This document shows, piece by piece, positions 11,006 to 23,900 of a DNA stretch of 64,000 bases (within the stretch, counting starts at the first letter, position 1; each line of letters begins with the position of its first letter). Location of the stretch: NCBI GenBank assembly GCA_022414725.1, contig CM039462.1, positions 99,346,579 to 99,410,578 of the forward strand, given 5' to 3'. Below the pieces are notes generated by a model. It had not been told where the DNA came from, searched no databases, and was given only the letters and a program-made list of their open reading frames with translations. Position numbers and translations under genes: made by a program. This DNA comes from Microglena sp. YARC. Its lineage: Eukaryota; Chlorophyta; Chlorophyceae; Chlamydomonadales; Chlamydomonadaceae.

Positions 11006-11206
11006 AGCTTTATTTCTAGCTATGGACAACAGCTTCCAGGCTGCTCCTCTGACTGGCTATTCAGCCAAGCCTAAAATTACCTAGTGCACCTTGAAGCTGG
11101 CACAATCTGCTGTCCAGAACTGCTGATTTATTTGGGTGTAGCTCAGTGCCTGGCTGGCCCAAGAAGCTGCCTAGAATGGTACTGCTCGCAGCCGAAGAGA
11201 AAAACT
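11006..11206. mobile_element. MITE of the AGCTTCTAGG family
   Basis: Left end has CAACAGCTTCCAGGCTGCTCC and the right end has the inverted AGAAGCTGCCTAGAA motif. The same internal order (GGCTATTCAGCCAA, CAGTGCCTGGCTGG) is shared with other copies. Confidence 0.65.
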
Positions 11207-11296
11207 CGGTTTCTGAGTTTTAATTGCCACCACCTTGACCATCGTGCGCAGGTTGGTGCCAATCCTCCGTCGTGCTAATAATAGATAAGGAAAAGT

Positions 11297-11492
11297 ACTG
11301 TTTATGTTTTTAGATACTTGTAGCAGCTTCTAGGCAGCTCCTTTCCCTGTACTTGGGACAAACCTGAAGCTAGCTAATGTGAGTGAAATAACACAAAGTG
11401 CAATCGAATGCAGCTTCAAGCATTGGGACTAGCCCAATGGCTGGCTAATGGAGCTGATTGGAAGCTGCCGTGCGTTGCCCACAATAGAAACT
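11297..11492. mobile_element. MITE of the AGCTTCTAGG family
   Basis: Left end TAGCAGCTTCTAGGCAGCTCC. The right end holds a decayed inverted copy (GGAGCTGATTGGAAGCTGCC). No coding capacity. Confidence 0.6.
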
Positions 11493-11706
11493 CTAATGAA
11501 AAGTGCGTTGAATAGGTAATAGACACATGCTTGAGCTTGAAGTTGCCAGGTCTGATCCTTGAACACTCATGACTGCCTGTACAGCTGAGCTTGAAGTTGC
11601 CAGGGCTGCTCTATCTGTACACCTAGCTGCCAATACAGCATCCAATGAAGCTGCCTCGACGGCTCTGTCCTCATGCCTAGTTGTATGATTCTGCGTCTGC
11701 TCTTGC

Positions 11707-12720
11707 TTAACTTGCAGCAGCTGCCTGTACATCGGGCATTGATGCTGCATCTACAAGGGCGTGTCGTGCTTCACCTACAGCTCCCACAGAAGCCAACACG
11801 GCTGCCTTTTTCTCTTCGCGGTGAGCGGCCAGTGCAGCATCCCTCCCAGCTGCCAGTTTAGCCTCAAATAAATCTGCCTGGGCTGCCTCGTCTGCACTTG
11901 TTTCAAGTGCAGCTTTCAGTACCTCTGACCTTGAAGCTCCTGGATCACTCATGGCCCGTGCAGTAGCTGACCTTGCAGTTGCCAGGGCTGCTGCCTCTTC
12001 ACGTCTGGCTTCTTGTGCAGCATATAGCCAAGCTTCTAAGGCTGCTCTGTTTTCGGCTGCCGTGGGTTGCCTTGCTCCAGCTTCTGTTGATGCAACCACG
12101 GCGGCACTTTCTTCATGGTGAGCTGCCGATCCAGCATAAAATGAAGCTGCCTGGACTGCCTCGACTGCACTTGTCTCATTACATGCAGCTGTCGGTGCAG
12201 GTGACATTGAAGCTGCCACGGCTGCTCCTGTATCACTCATGACTGCCCGTGCAGGTGACCTTACAGTTGCTGGGGCTGCTCCCTCTTCATCGCTAGATGC
12301 TCGTGTACTTTTAACCAAAGCAACTATGTATGCTATTGCTGCTTGTGCCTCGGCGATTGATGCTTCGAATTCAGCTTTCGATGAAGCTGCCACGGCTGCT
12401 CTTGTTGCACAATCAATTGCATGTGCAGCTTCCCTCTCTTCACGCCTAGTCTTTCCAGCTGCCTGTTTGGCGGCAAGTGAAGCTGCCTTGGCTTCTCTTG
12501 CTGAAATATCAGCGTGTATTTCACATAAATCCTTACAAGTATTCCTCCAAGTTACAGAGGCTGGTTTGGGCGGCTGTTGGCAGTGTTGGGAAGGGCTTTG
12601 GGGAAAGAAACTGAACCAGCTTTTGTCTTCCTGGTCCTTTCCAGAACCAATATCTGCATGAATACGGAAGATGGGCTTTTTAATTATCTTGAACTTGAAC
12701 TTGATCTCGAACTTGGTTAG
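11707..12720 (-). CDS. alanine-rich repetitive reading frame, hypothetical
   Basis: An unbroken minus-strand frame of about 335 codons runs from about 12720 to TAA at 11707. It has no ATG near its start, so a spliced upstream exon is possible (an acceptor-like tatttcag lies near 12508). The product is dominated by Ala, Glu, Arg and Ser in helix-like repeats. Recurrent modules are MSDxGA and strings such as REEAAALATARSA. Similar repeats continue in another frame from 11493 to 11700, so either the gene is frameshifted or the 3' part has decayed. No family was recognised. Repetition at the DNA level (GAAGCTGCC.CGGCTGCT) means it could be an expanded repeat and not a gene. Confidence 0.35.
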   Translation of the reverse strand, partial: LTKFEIKFKFKIIKKPIFRIHADIGSGKDQEDKSWFSFFPQSPSQHCQQPPKPASVTWRNTCKDLCEIHADISAREAKAASLAAKQAAGKTRREEREAAHAIDCATRAAVAASSKAEFEASIAEAQAAIAYIVALVKSTRASSDEEGAAPATVRSPARAVMSDTGAAVAASMSPAPTAACNETSAVEAVQAASFYAGSAAHHEESAAVVASTEAGARQPTAAENRAALEAWLYAAQEARREEAAALATARSATARAMSDPGASRSEVLKAALETSADEAAQADLFEAKLAAGRDAALAAHREEKKAAVLASVGAVGEARHALVDAASMPDVQAAAAS

Positions 12721-12729
12721 TTACATGGC

Positions 12730-13960
12730 CCCAGCCAGCAATTTGGCTGCTTGCAATGAGCTAAGTGCAATTGGGATGGGAATAAGAGGAGCCAGGAATA
12801 TGGAGTTATGGAGCATTTCGCCAGGCTGTCGATTGGATTGGATGGTTACTTTTGTTTTCAGCCAACTCTGGGATGCTTACAGTCTTCAAATTGCAAGGCC
12901 CCCTGTACGATAATACCCCTGGAAACCAGGGGCAAAGCCACGCAAGGCGGTTGGCTAAGCTACAAGTGACCTGATGAACCAGTCCCACGATCGGGCTATA
13001 TACATGAGAGGAGGTGGCGTATCTCTGCAATAGAAGCCATGCATTCTGAAGATTCGCGCGCCAAGCCGATGCGCACAAGTTGAGAAGGAATGGGTCGTAT
13101 ATGCGATTGAGTGATCGGGTGCCAAGGTAAGAAGTTGAAGTTGTTCTTCGCTAGCATTGAATGTCTGCGGAACCCACCTTGCGGCTCCCTCGTGCTAGCG
13201 AAGCTCGGACAGAGGAGGAGGAGGAGACGAAACATACCGCCACTGCTAGTCTTAAAGAGTACGCGAAAATATAATGAGTTGCAGGGAGTAAATTACCTGC
13301 CGTGCCGGTTGAGCGAGAGTTTATATCATGATAATATGAATCCGAGATCCCGCATATCAGAAAAAATGGCTGGCGTAATTTCAGGAGTGATCAGGATCCC
13401 AGGGCAGTTGATCATGATTTCCATGTGAGTGTCAGTTGGTCACGCATCTGCGCACTGTCCAGAAGCTGAACTTCCGAGCACATGTGATGTGTACGTGGGT
13501 AAGATGTGTTCGATGGGATACGATCACTCGATCAGGCGACCTGGCTTCTTCCGAGATTAGACGCTCCATTCAATGCAGGCGAGTTACTTGCTACAAATAG
13601 ATGGTGCAAAGATATGAACGAGCTCGCGAGCGATAGCAGGAGTTCGCATTGTGTACAGCATGCTTAACTATCTTGCTATCTTGCTTCTTCGCGCCATTGC
13701 ATGTACTCGGAAATGTTCGCTTTAGTCCCCTTTGGACCTACATGGAGTTGACGGGAGCAAAACCACGGGAGCAAAAATGCGAGCTGAGTCACGCACAGGC
13801 TGGCCTGCATCAGATACGCTTGAGATACGCTCGCGGCGCGTGGCAGCAGTTGGGCTTGACAATTTGAAGCATGGCCCGGCACGGCCCTGATTTTAAGCTG
13901 CGTTTGAAATTTTGAATTCGCTGCGGACAAGCTTGGTTTCAGATCGCACGGGGAACTATA
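12730..13960. other. no supported feature
   Basis: Only short frames without domains. No repeats or RNA genes were recognised on either strand. Confidence 0.55.
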
Positions 13961-13964
13961 AGCC

Positions 13965-14045
13965 GAACCACGGGTGTGCTTAAGTTTTCGCGGTCGCTGT
14001 CAACTGCTAAGTTTGATCTCTGGAGGGTCCCCTGAACACCACGCC
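13965..14045 (+). mobile_element. 3' fragment of the tRNA-derived SINE
   Basis: It contains GCGGTCGCTGTCAACTGC and the tail AACACCACGCCC, matching the body and tail of the full copy at 54794-54988. The tRNA-like head is missing. Confidence 0.55.
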
Positions 14046-14666
14046 CGTCAAACCGTTTAGTTTTTTGCTCCCTGGGTTGCAAGGGTATCACAGTGGGGGA
14101 CTTGGCATTGGAAGACAGTGTGCAGTCCAGAGTTGGCTGGAATATCATGTAACAATAAAATGCAATCCAAGTACAAACTACAAAGCTCTCTCTCTCTCTC
14201 TCAGCTGACCATCATGGACGTTGTAGGGATTCTTACACCACATTCCTCAAATATGTCCCTATCGGTATCTTACATAAGAGATCCTGGTGTAGCCTATCTG
14301 GTGAAGTGGTTGTCCCAGGATTCCCAGCCCCAAGGATCTGAAACAAAAATGCACACCCTTACTTGCGCAGTATGATATTTATAAATAATCAAATGATAGC
14401 TACTTGGCTACTCCAGGATCAGAAACAACAATCCAATAAAACAATTCACGCAGACTCCTTTGCTGTCTACAGATTATTTTGTCACCTGACCGGGAGACTA
14501 TCCCAGCAGGATCCTGGCCTTCAATACAAAACAACAAAACAATTAATTATTCCAACGCTTTGTCCATTCCACACAATCCTACGTCAACAAGGCCCTGGTC
14601 AAGTCTTTAAACAGTCTGATCTGCTCAGTATGCCCCTTGGTTTCTGCGAGGGTTTGCCCATGGTCA

Positions 14667-14973
14667 TCAAAAGTCAAAGTCATCCCCCATTAGATGGTCG
14701 AGCGACAAATCATCAACCAACGTATTGAGCATATCTAGGATCATAGCATCCATTGCGTCGTCCTCAATCTGTTGCATGCGGGCACGGTTGGCAGCTACAA
14801 ACGCCCCATCTGGCTTCCCTACAGCTGAGGGGGGAGCCCCTCCCTCCGTTATGTTCATTGATGCGGCGGTGGACAAGCTGCCACTGTGATTGGGGCTCGT
14901 GGTGGCTTGGTGACCAGCAGAGGCCTTGCTTCCAGGATCAACCGTGTTGGGTTGTGTTGACATGTCGTTCGGA
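14667..14973 (-). CDS. formin exon t, last exon with DAD-like core
   Basis: Acceptor cttttgcag (14974), 307 nt, stop TGA-side end at 14667 preceded by GDDFDF. The first base completes the split codon of exon s. A Ser/Thr-rich linker leads to a helix, [18 protein letters not shown]. Its MDxM-IxxML spacing resembles the MDxLLxxL core of diaphanous autoregulatory domains, but acidic residues follow where a basic patch is usual. The internal ATG at 14961 is in frame, so a short separate gene cannot be excluded. TGTAA motifs, used as poly(A) signals in chlorophytes, lie about 390 and 430 nt downstream on this strand. Confidence 0.78.
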
Positions 14974-17900
14974 CTGCAAAAGTCGGGTGAAGTGATTTTA
15001 GTTGAGATTGGCCTGGCTTAGTATGACACATTTTGGGTCGGTGCGGCTCTCTGTGTGGAGTATGATTCGTATTTTGTTATTGTGTTGAGTATTGTTTTAG
15101 GCTGTACCGCCACTGTACCGCCACTGTACAACAGGAATGAAAAGGTTGCAAGCAGAACTGGGGGTTGACGCATTATACAAACAAATGCAGATCCCAAGTC
15201 AAAGGCCATTGGTTCGTTTACCACGGCGAACCACCAATAGCAAAAGCTACTGCACCCACAACCTAGACTAAAGCACCCAACCCTCTTAGAAAGATAATAG
15301 GTGGCGCACTGGTGCCCAGAGTGCTGGTGCCCAGAGCGCACCGTTCGTAACATATATACATTTAGGTTGCAAACAAGAACAGGCAGTGCAGCAGAATGCA
15401 CAAATCAGATATGCGCCAAAGGTGCTCGCATCAATGAGGCCTGGTTGTGTTGTCTGAAGGCGTAGGGTACCGGTTCACCAACAGGCAACGGCCTCAAAAC
15501 AAAATAAATAAATAACAGTCATACATACGTACACATTCCCTGACCACAACATCCCCCCTAGATACAAACCTCATGAGCACATACCTGTTTTATCAGTTAT
15601 AAAAGTAACATAGAAACGTTTGCATTTGTATCTAGTTGTATAAACGCCGAGATGCAAACTTCATGCAGCGAGCACATACCTGTTTTATCAGTGATGAAAG
15701 TAACATAGAAACGTTTGCATTTGTATCTAGTTGTATATACGCCGAGATGCAAACCTCATGGAGTGAGCACCTCCCCGTTTTTGTCAGTTATACAAGTAAC
15801 ATATAAACATTTGCATTTGTATCTAGTTGTATATACGCCGAGATGCAAACCTCATGGAGCGAGCACCTCCCCGTTTTTGTCAGTTATACAAGTAACATAT
15901 AAACATTTGCATTTGTATCTAGTTGTATATACGCCGAGATGCAAACCTCATGGAGTGAGCACATACCTGTTTTATCATCAAGGTGCATGATCCTATTTAC
16001 ATGGTAACATCTGAATTTGTTTTAGAAGATACTTTGATACACGCCTCGTGGAGTTAGCACATACCTGTGCGGCAGTTTAACAGTTGGTGGGCGGTTGAGC
16101 AGACGATCCTTCATGCTCTGATCGTTCTGATCTTCTTCTTTTTTGGATTTGGCAGCACTTGCAGCTTCCGCCTGTGGTGGGGGTGGTGTGTGTGTTTGTG
16201 GTGTGTGTGTGTGTGTGTGTGTGTGTGGTGCCGCTTGTAGTCCTTGACTTGGATTTGACAGCACATGCAGCTTCCGCATGTGCGTGGGTGGGTGTGTGGG
16301 TGGGTAAAGGTGGGTGGTGGGGTGGGGTGGCCGGGTGGGGCGGGGTGTTACGCCTGAGCAGCAAACAACAGCAGTAGAGGGAAGACTGTTCAGGTGTATG
16401 GTCTAGAGTCTTTTGAGGATGATGATTAATGAAATGGCTCCGCTACTATTTCATTTTTGGGCGACACATAGCAGCTTCCTTCCAGCTCCATGAGCCAGAC
16501 ACTGGGTGTCTGGATCAAGCCCAAAGCTTTCAGCTGCATTGGAATGCCTGCCATTTCAGCTTTCAGACACACTAGCTAGCTTCACCGAGATGGGGTCGCA
16601 ACGAGTCGCTCAATTTCCGACACGTCGCACAAAAACAATCAAATACATACATCATCCCACGATCACGTACACTGACAAATATTGAGACGCAAGGCCCATT
16701 TGAGGCAAAGCTTTCAACTGAGCTCAGCACTGGGGTCTCACACTCTCACTGCGTTGCTCAATCTGCAACGCATCGCAAAAAGAAACATGCGCTCTCCTGA
16801 CTGTGACCCTGCCATTCTGATAAGCTGATTCTGACGCTGCCATTCTGATAAGCTGCTTGTGACGCAGTCATTCTGATAAGCTGCTTGTGACGCTGCCATT
16901 CTGATAAACTGCTTGTGACGCTGCCATTCTGATAAGCTGCTTCTGATGCTCCCATTATAATAAGCTGCTTGTGATGCTGCCATTATAATAAGCTGCTTGT
17001 GACCCTGCCATTCTGATAAGCTACTTGTGAAAAAACATTTACTCACCTCCTTGGTATCTCTCACCCCCAACTGACAAACATTGAGAAACAAGGCACATTT
17101 GAGGCAAACTTTCAACTGAGCGACACACTGGGGTCTCAACGCGTTGCTCAATTTGCGACGCATAGCAAAAACAACATACACTCACCTGACTGTGGCCCTG
17201 GCATTCTGATAAGCTACTTGTGAAAGAACATACACTCACCTCCTTGGCGCCTCTCACCCTCATTCTGGATGCCTTCTCTTGATTCTTGGCTCGCTCCCTG
17301 GAATGTGACCATGGTTCAGGGTTAGGGTTTTAGTTACACAAATAGGTAGTTTGTAGTAGATGCATTATGAGATGGGATGGGAGCTACACAATTATCAGCT
17401 CCCATCCCATCCCACAATTACAGAAATAGGTCGGTTGTAGAAGTTTCAGATTAGGTGCAGGACTGTGTTTACTTTTACCCACATTCAGTTAAAGAACTCC
17501 TACTGGGACATACATTAAAGTGACAAGTTGCAGGCAAGATCAGGCAGTGCAACAAGCAGAATGCACTACTATCTTTACTGCAACCTCCAGTGAAAAAACT
17601 CACACTGGGACATACATACATACATACATCTATATATATGTAGACATACATGGATACCTGCAAACTCGCACATGCCGACGCTAGCTGGCTATCGGCTAGC
17701 TTCTTCTTATTAAGGGCGCCTGGAGGCGCGTCCCGAATGAAATGATTCCGATCCTTAATTCAATGTATTTTAATTAATTTAATTGAATTGTATTTAATGT
17801 TGTGTTATTTTAATTCGATTTATTCCTTTCTATTTAATTTAATTAACGTGATTTGAATGCATGTAATTGCTTTAAATTGTATCAATTCGAATTGGATTAA

Positions 17901-20900
17901 ATTCGAAGGGCGCCTGGAGGCTTTAAATTAATTGAATTCCAATGAATCGATTGATGATTTAGCATTGTTAACTACAAAGTGACGAAAAAGAGAGTTTTTG
18001 AAGGGTTGTTGATTTTTAAGCAGTATTGAACGTTTCTGTAATGTAATGAAATGCATGTATGCAGTTTTTTTATTTTAAGAATTTGATGCAAGAAAAATGA
18101 GGCCAATCAGGTGTCTGGTTGATTTTACGGAATTTGTTCAAGGTATTGCATGTTTCGGCCCAGCCCAGACGTGAACGGTATATCCCGTCCTGCTGAACGG
18201 GCTTTTGGCCAGCGGCAGGTGGCGTGGCTTGCCACTGCCCCCGCCCGGTGGCCCCCGCCCCCGTCCCCGTCCCTGCCCCCGGCCCCGCCCCTGCCCCCGC
18301 CCGGTGGCCACCGCCCCTGCCCCACGCACGGCCCTGAGGTGGGGTCCGTGGGCTAATTATAGGACGAGTGCCCGAGGGGAATGTTTTGTCCATTGTGATG
18401 CTTACATGTTTCGCCTCCAATTTTTGACGACAATTCTGCTCCCAAACCTATGTTTGCGCACATGTTTAAGTGGTTCAAATTTGAAATGTTAGCTCAAAAC
18501 ACCCTGAAATCAAATTGTTAACCGTTAATTGTAGCTATTTGGCCCAACCTGAGCTCCTTTTCGTGAATTACGATGCTCATATTTGCTCTGGTCAGAATTT
18601 GTCCATTATAAATAAGTCTTATAATTCATCAAAAATATACAATGTTCAGCTTTTTAAATGTTTTTCGTAAAACCTGAAAATTTGGTTTGTGACACACGGA
18701 CTAACGGACGGACATTTTAATGGGGCTAATCCCTCTCCATTCAACTTCAAAAAATCTGGAGATTTTTTTCATTCGGGTATCAGGCGCCCATTCTGAGCGC
18801 TCATTGTTCTCATCAGGCGCCCATTCTATCCTCAGCGCTCTTCCACCTGCGGGGGCGTAGCCACCATTCTTTTCACGCATGCGCCTTTCATTATGGTTGT
18901 CAGCCAATTGTTTCAAGAAATGCGACTTTCTTCAGATCTTCATGGCCATTCCATTTCTTGCGCTTTCACCGCACATCCCATCCATGCAATCTCTTTTCGT
19001 TGTATTGACGATCGTGAAATATGACGCTGCGAATTTGCTGCAGAGTTTTGACCGGATTTTCCCAACTGTGCCACGGCACGAGTAGAAGTTTGTAGCCTTG
19101 CAATCGCACAGATCCGGTGTACTCGGTATGATCGGAATCTGAGCGTTCGAAACCTGTTCGAAGGACCAATACCCAGCCTGCACTTTCAGCACGATCTCAT
19201 CCCAAAGCTGGAGTGAAGTGTACGAGGTAGGGATAGGTCATGGGGAGGGGAGCGTGGGGGGAGGGTGGAGATGGCTGGGTGGTGTGGAGATGGCTGGGGG
19301 GTAGGGGGGTATATTTGGGTGGTGTGGAGATGACTGGGGTTAGGTGGGGTGCAAGGGGGATACACAGAGTGTGTGTCAAGGGGGTGGGGATGGGGGGCAG
19401 GAGGTTTTAGGGGGAAACAGGGATCATGTAGGTCCTGGGGGCTGGGGGTGGGGGGTATATTTATATTAGGGAAAGGAAGGGGGCATGTGTTTGATATTTT
19501 GCCAAGGGGGAAATATCTTGACTGTGTGCATGTGAGTAAGGGGGGGGGAGGGTGTACGTTCAAGGGCGTTGCACGTTATGTAACCCAGGCCAGAATAGGA
19601 CCTAGGACCTGGGTGGGTGGGGTGGGGGGTGGCCTCCGGCCACACGGGCAATGTACTAGTACATAAATACATACATACATACATACACACACACACATCC
19701 ATCCATCCATCCTGGGCCAGGACTCCTCTATGGGACATACATACAACAGAGGCTGTACCATGTCAGAACCTCTGACATCTTCTTTAAGCAAATAACTCAC
19801 TATAGCCCCTCCTGGTAGTATATAATTATCTTGATTATTCGTAGTATATAATTATCTTGATTATTCGTAGTATATAATTATCTTGATTATTCGTAGTATA
19901 TAATTATCTTGATTATTCGTGGTATATAATTATCTTGATTATTTGTAGTATATAATTATCTTGATTATTCGTAGTATATAATTATCTTGATTATTCGTAG
20001 TATATAATTATCTTCATTATTCGAGGTTGGGCAAGTCTTTTCAGCCTCATGGGCTACCCCTGGGCTGTAACTGGTTTATAGGGGGGGCTTGTGAGGGGAG
20101 GCGACTTGTGAGTGATTTGAAGCAAAGACCGTAAGTGCAGTGGCTAGAGAGCCCTTGTGTTTGTTGTCACAGACCAGGGGTAGGCCAAATAGGCTAATGA
20201 GACTTGCCCAACCATGATGTCAGGAGGGGCAAAAACGAAAAGACAGTGATGAACTCAACCCCAAACAATCAACAATCATTTTACTGACAGGGGCCCTTAG
20301 TTCGTGCTGCAGTGATAGGTGTTTTTTTCCAACTGTGAGCGACTTGAAACAAAGAAAATTAGTGTATTTATATTGGAAACAAAGAAGGCAAGAGTGTGAC
20401 TAGATAGCCCTTGAACAACCAAGTAATGATAACGCCTGGTGGGGCGTGGTATTAGGGGAGCCCCATCTTACGGCAGTAGGGAACGGGCTGGTACTTGACC
20501 TGGGCAATGCTACCACTGTGGTTGACAGCGACCGCGAACACTGAAGCAAACCCGTAGGGATTCAAACCCGGCACTTTCTTCGTTCAACGAGCTCTACCAT
20601 CGAGCCATTCGTCAAACCGCGGATTGCTAAACGGTGACGTAGCTATTAAGCTGATGGTGGTGATGATGATGGTGGTTTTGGTGATGATGATGGTGATTGT
20701 GGTGATGATGATGGTGGTTTTGGTGATGATGATGGTGATTGTGGTGATGATGATGATGATGGTGATTGTGGTGATGATGATGGTGGTTTTGGTGATGATG
20801 ATGGTGATTGTGGTGATGATGATGGTGGTTTTGGTGATGATGATGGTGATTGTGGTGATGATGATGGTGGTTTTGGTGATGATGATGGTGATTGTGGTGA

Positions 20901-23900
20901 TGATGATGATGATGGTGATTGTGGTGATGATGATGGTGGTTTTGGTGATGATGATGGTGATTGTGGTGATGATGATGATGATGATGGTGATTGTGGTGAT
21001 GATGATGGTGGTTTTGGTGATGATGATGGTGATTGTGGTGATGATGATGATGATGGTGATTGTGGTGATGATGATGGTGGTTTTGGTGATGATGATGGTG
21101 ATTGTGGTGATGATGATGGTGGTTTTGGTGATGATGATGGTGATTGTGGTGATGATGATGATGATGGTGATGGTGGTGATGATGATGGTGGCTTTGGTGA
21201 TGATGATGGTGATTGTGGTGATGATGATGATGATGGTGATTGTGGTGATGATTATGGTGATTGTGGTGATGATGATGGTGATTGTGGTGATGATGATGGT
21301 GGTTTGGGTGATGATGGTGGTGATTGTGGTGATGATGATGGTGGTTTTGGTGATGATGATGGTGATTGTGGTGATGAAGATGGTGGTTATGGTGATGATG
21401 ATGGTGATAATGGTGATGACAACAACGGGAGTTGAACAACAACATACCTGAGGATCATTTTCTGGCAGCTGCTGAACTTGTCAACGAAAGTTGTGATCGC
21501 TGCCCAGAATTCGGTGTCTGCATGGAGGATTGAGACAGATGAAGTATGTGAGCGAGTCAGAGGGATATGTGCTGCATTTATAGGACAAGGGACACATAAA
21601 TTTGAGCAGGAACCACAGACCCATCGAGCACACCTCATGTCCTATGCTGGTATATACCGACTGGGGAATACACCGTGGGTTGGTATATACCAACTGGGAA
21701 TAATTTTATTTTATGTTATTGAATTACACATCTTTCATTGGGGATGCGCTTGCAGGCGCCACTGACAAGTGTTTATTGGAAAGGCAGGTAGATGACTGTG
21801 TGGGTGGGTGGGGATGGGGTGGGGCGGGGTGGGGGGAGGGGGAGTGCTAGGAGAGAAGGATTGTGGGAGGAATGGTGGGATATTGACAGGTTATGATGAG
21901 TAAGTGAGGGTGTGAGCTATGGGCATACAAGGGAAATCTGAATCTACTACCATCACCCATACCACCACAGCTACCCTCCCCGCCCACGCCCCTCCACCTT
22001 CACCCCTGATGTACATTCACACCTGAGCTTGCGCTGTTCAGGTTCTCCCCACAGTACGCCAGGAGCTGCACATACTTCTTCTGGACATCCTCCTGCATCT
22101 CGCGAACCTCTTCTAGAGAGGTCTCAAGCTTCGCCAACTCAGCTTCCATCAGCTCCTATGTACACATTGTTTGGTGTGTGTGTGTGTGTGGTGTTGTGTG
22201 TGTGTGGTGTGTGAATGGTGTGTGTGTGTGTGTGTGTGTGTTTGTGTGTGTGTTTGTGGTGTGAGTGTGTGTGGGTGTGTGGGGGGTAAAACGAGAGGGG
22301 ATGTGGTGGAGAGGAGGGAACGAGCACTACTGGAGGATGGGGGGACAAAGAGGGGATCTTGATCCAAGAGTGTGCTGAAGGGGGGCCTACCAGGTAGAGA
22401 GGGAGCTTCCATCAGCTTCCATCAGCTCCTATGGGTAAAACGATTTCCAGAGTGTCCCTGGAAAACTGATACGAAAATGCCGGCTTATAAACTGCCTGCT
22501 TACTTATAAACTGCCTGTTTACTTATGAACTTATGAACTTAAAAACTGCCTGCTTATAAACTGCCTGTCTACTTATAAACTTATGAACTGCCTGCTTATA
22601 AACTGCCTGCTTACTTATAAACTCGCGAACTGCCTGCTTATAAACTGCCTGCTTACTAATAAAATCTATAACTTATAAACTTATAAACTGCCTGCTTGCT
22701 TATAAAGTTATAAAGTGCCTGCTTATAAACTGCCTTCTTACTTATAAAGCTATAAACTGCCTACTTATAAACTGCCGGCTTACTTGTAAACTTATTAAGT
22801 GCCGGCTTATAAACTGCCAGCTTACACTGGCTATCTCCTTTTAGAGCTTTGACACACTATTTGACTAAAATCACCCGTCTACTGTCACGGCTTAATTAAA
22901 TTTTCACAATAGCACAAACTCAGGGACCCCGTGGATAAAACGATTGTTTGGGGTTCAGTTCAGCAATGCTTTTCCTCTAGCCCTTCCTGTCACGGTTGGT
23001 CTAGTCCCTTAAGCCTATTTTGCCCACCCCTGGACTGGAACATACATGGCCTGGGTGTAGCAGACGCCCACAAGATGGAATCATTCACAAAACACTGTTT
23101 TGCACAACGCGTTGGTGGTCGCTTTCGTACTTTTGTATGTTGACAGTCCAGGGGTAGCCGAATAGGCTAAAGAGACTTGCCTAACCTTCAAAGCAGGAAA
23201 GGCAGTTTAAGAAACAAGCACTGGTGAACTGAACCCCAACAGGAGGCGCACTTGCTTGGTAGGGCACCAATGCGCTCATATACCACCATCGTTGTCAACT
23301 AAACGCGTTTGGTCGTTGTCAACTAAACGCGTTTGGTCGTGGGTTGGTATCTCTCACCAACCCTAAGTGCGCCTACTTTGCACATTGTAGGAGTGGCACC
23401 ACCATTCAAACTGAATCCTCTGTGTCGCTGGTTTGTGTCGGGAGACCCACCTCCTGGGGTGAAAGTCCTTTCACAACTAACTCAAAAAATAACTATTGCC
23501 TTTGTATGAAGCATGCCGTCCAAACGCCCTTGTCAATGATATTTGCAAACTGTGCATGTAGATACAATCATGAACCACAGTTTGACGGTTTTTTCGTTGC
23601 GTAATATAGTATACGCCTCGATTTGACAGGTGCTCCAGTCAAATCAAGGCGTTCAATTTTGCTGTCAGTGCGGTACGTATACAATCACCAGCCACCCAGA
23701 AAGCACCCACCTTGTATTTGCTGTCAGTGCGGTACGAATACAATTTTGCTGTCAGTGCGGTACGTATACAATCACCAGCCACCCAGAAAGCACCCACCTT
23801 GTATTTGCTGTCAGTGCGGTACGTATACAATTTTGCTGTCAGTGCGGTACGTATACAATCACCAGCCACCCAGAAAGCACCCACCTTGTATTTGTGTACA

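Noticed and set aside
19813..20022. Regular 26-bp repeats resembling a CRISPR array
   Set aside because: The repeats are directly tandem without unique spacers, in a eukaryotic intron.
20624..21451. Long Met/Val frame (plus) and His/Asn frame (minus)
   Set aside because: Both are translations of a GATGGTGATGATG trinucleotide array inside a formin intron. No start context or flanking unique coding sequence.
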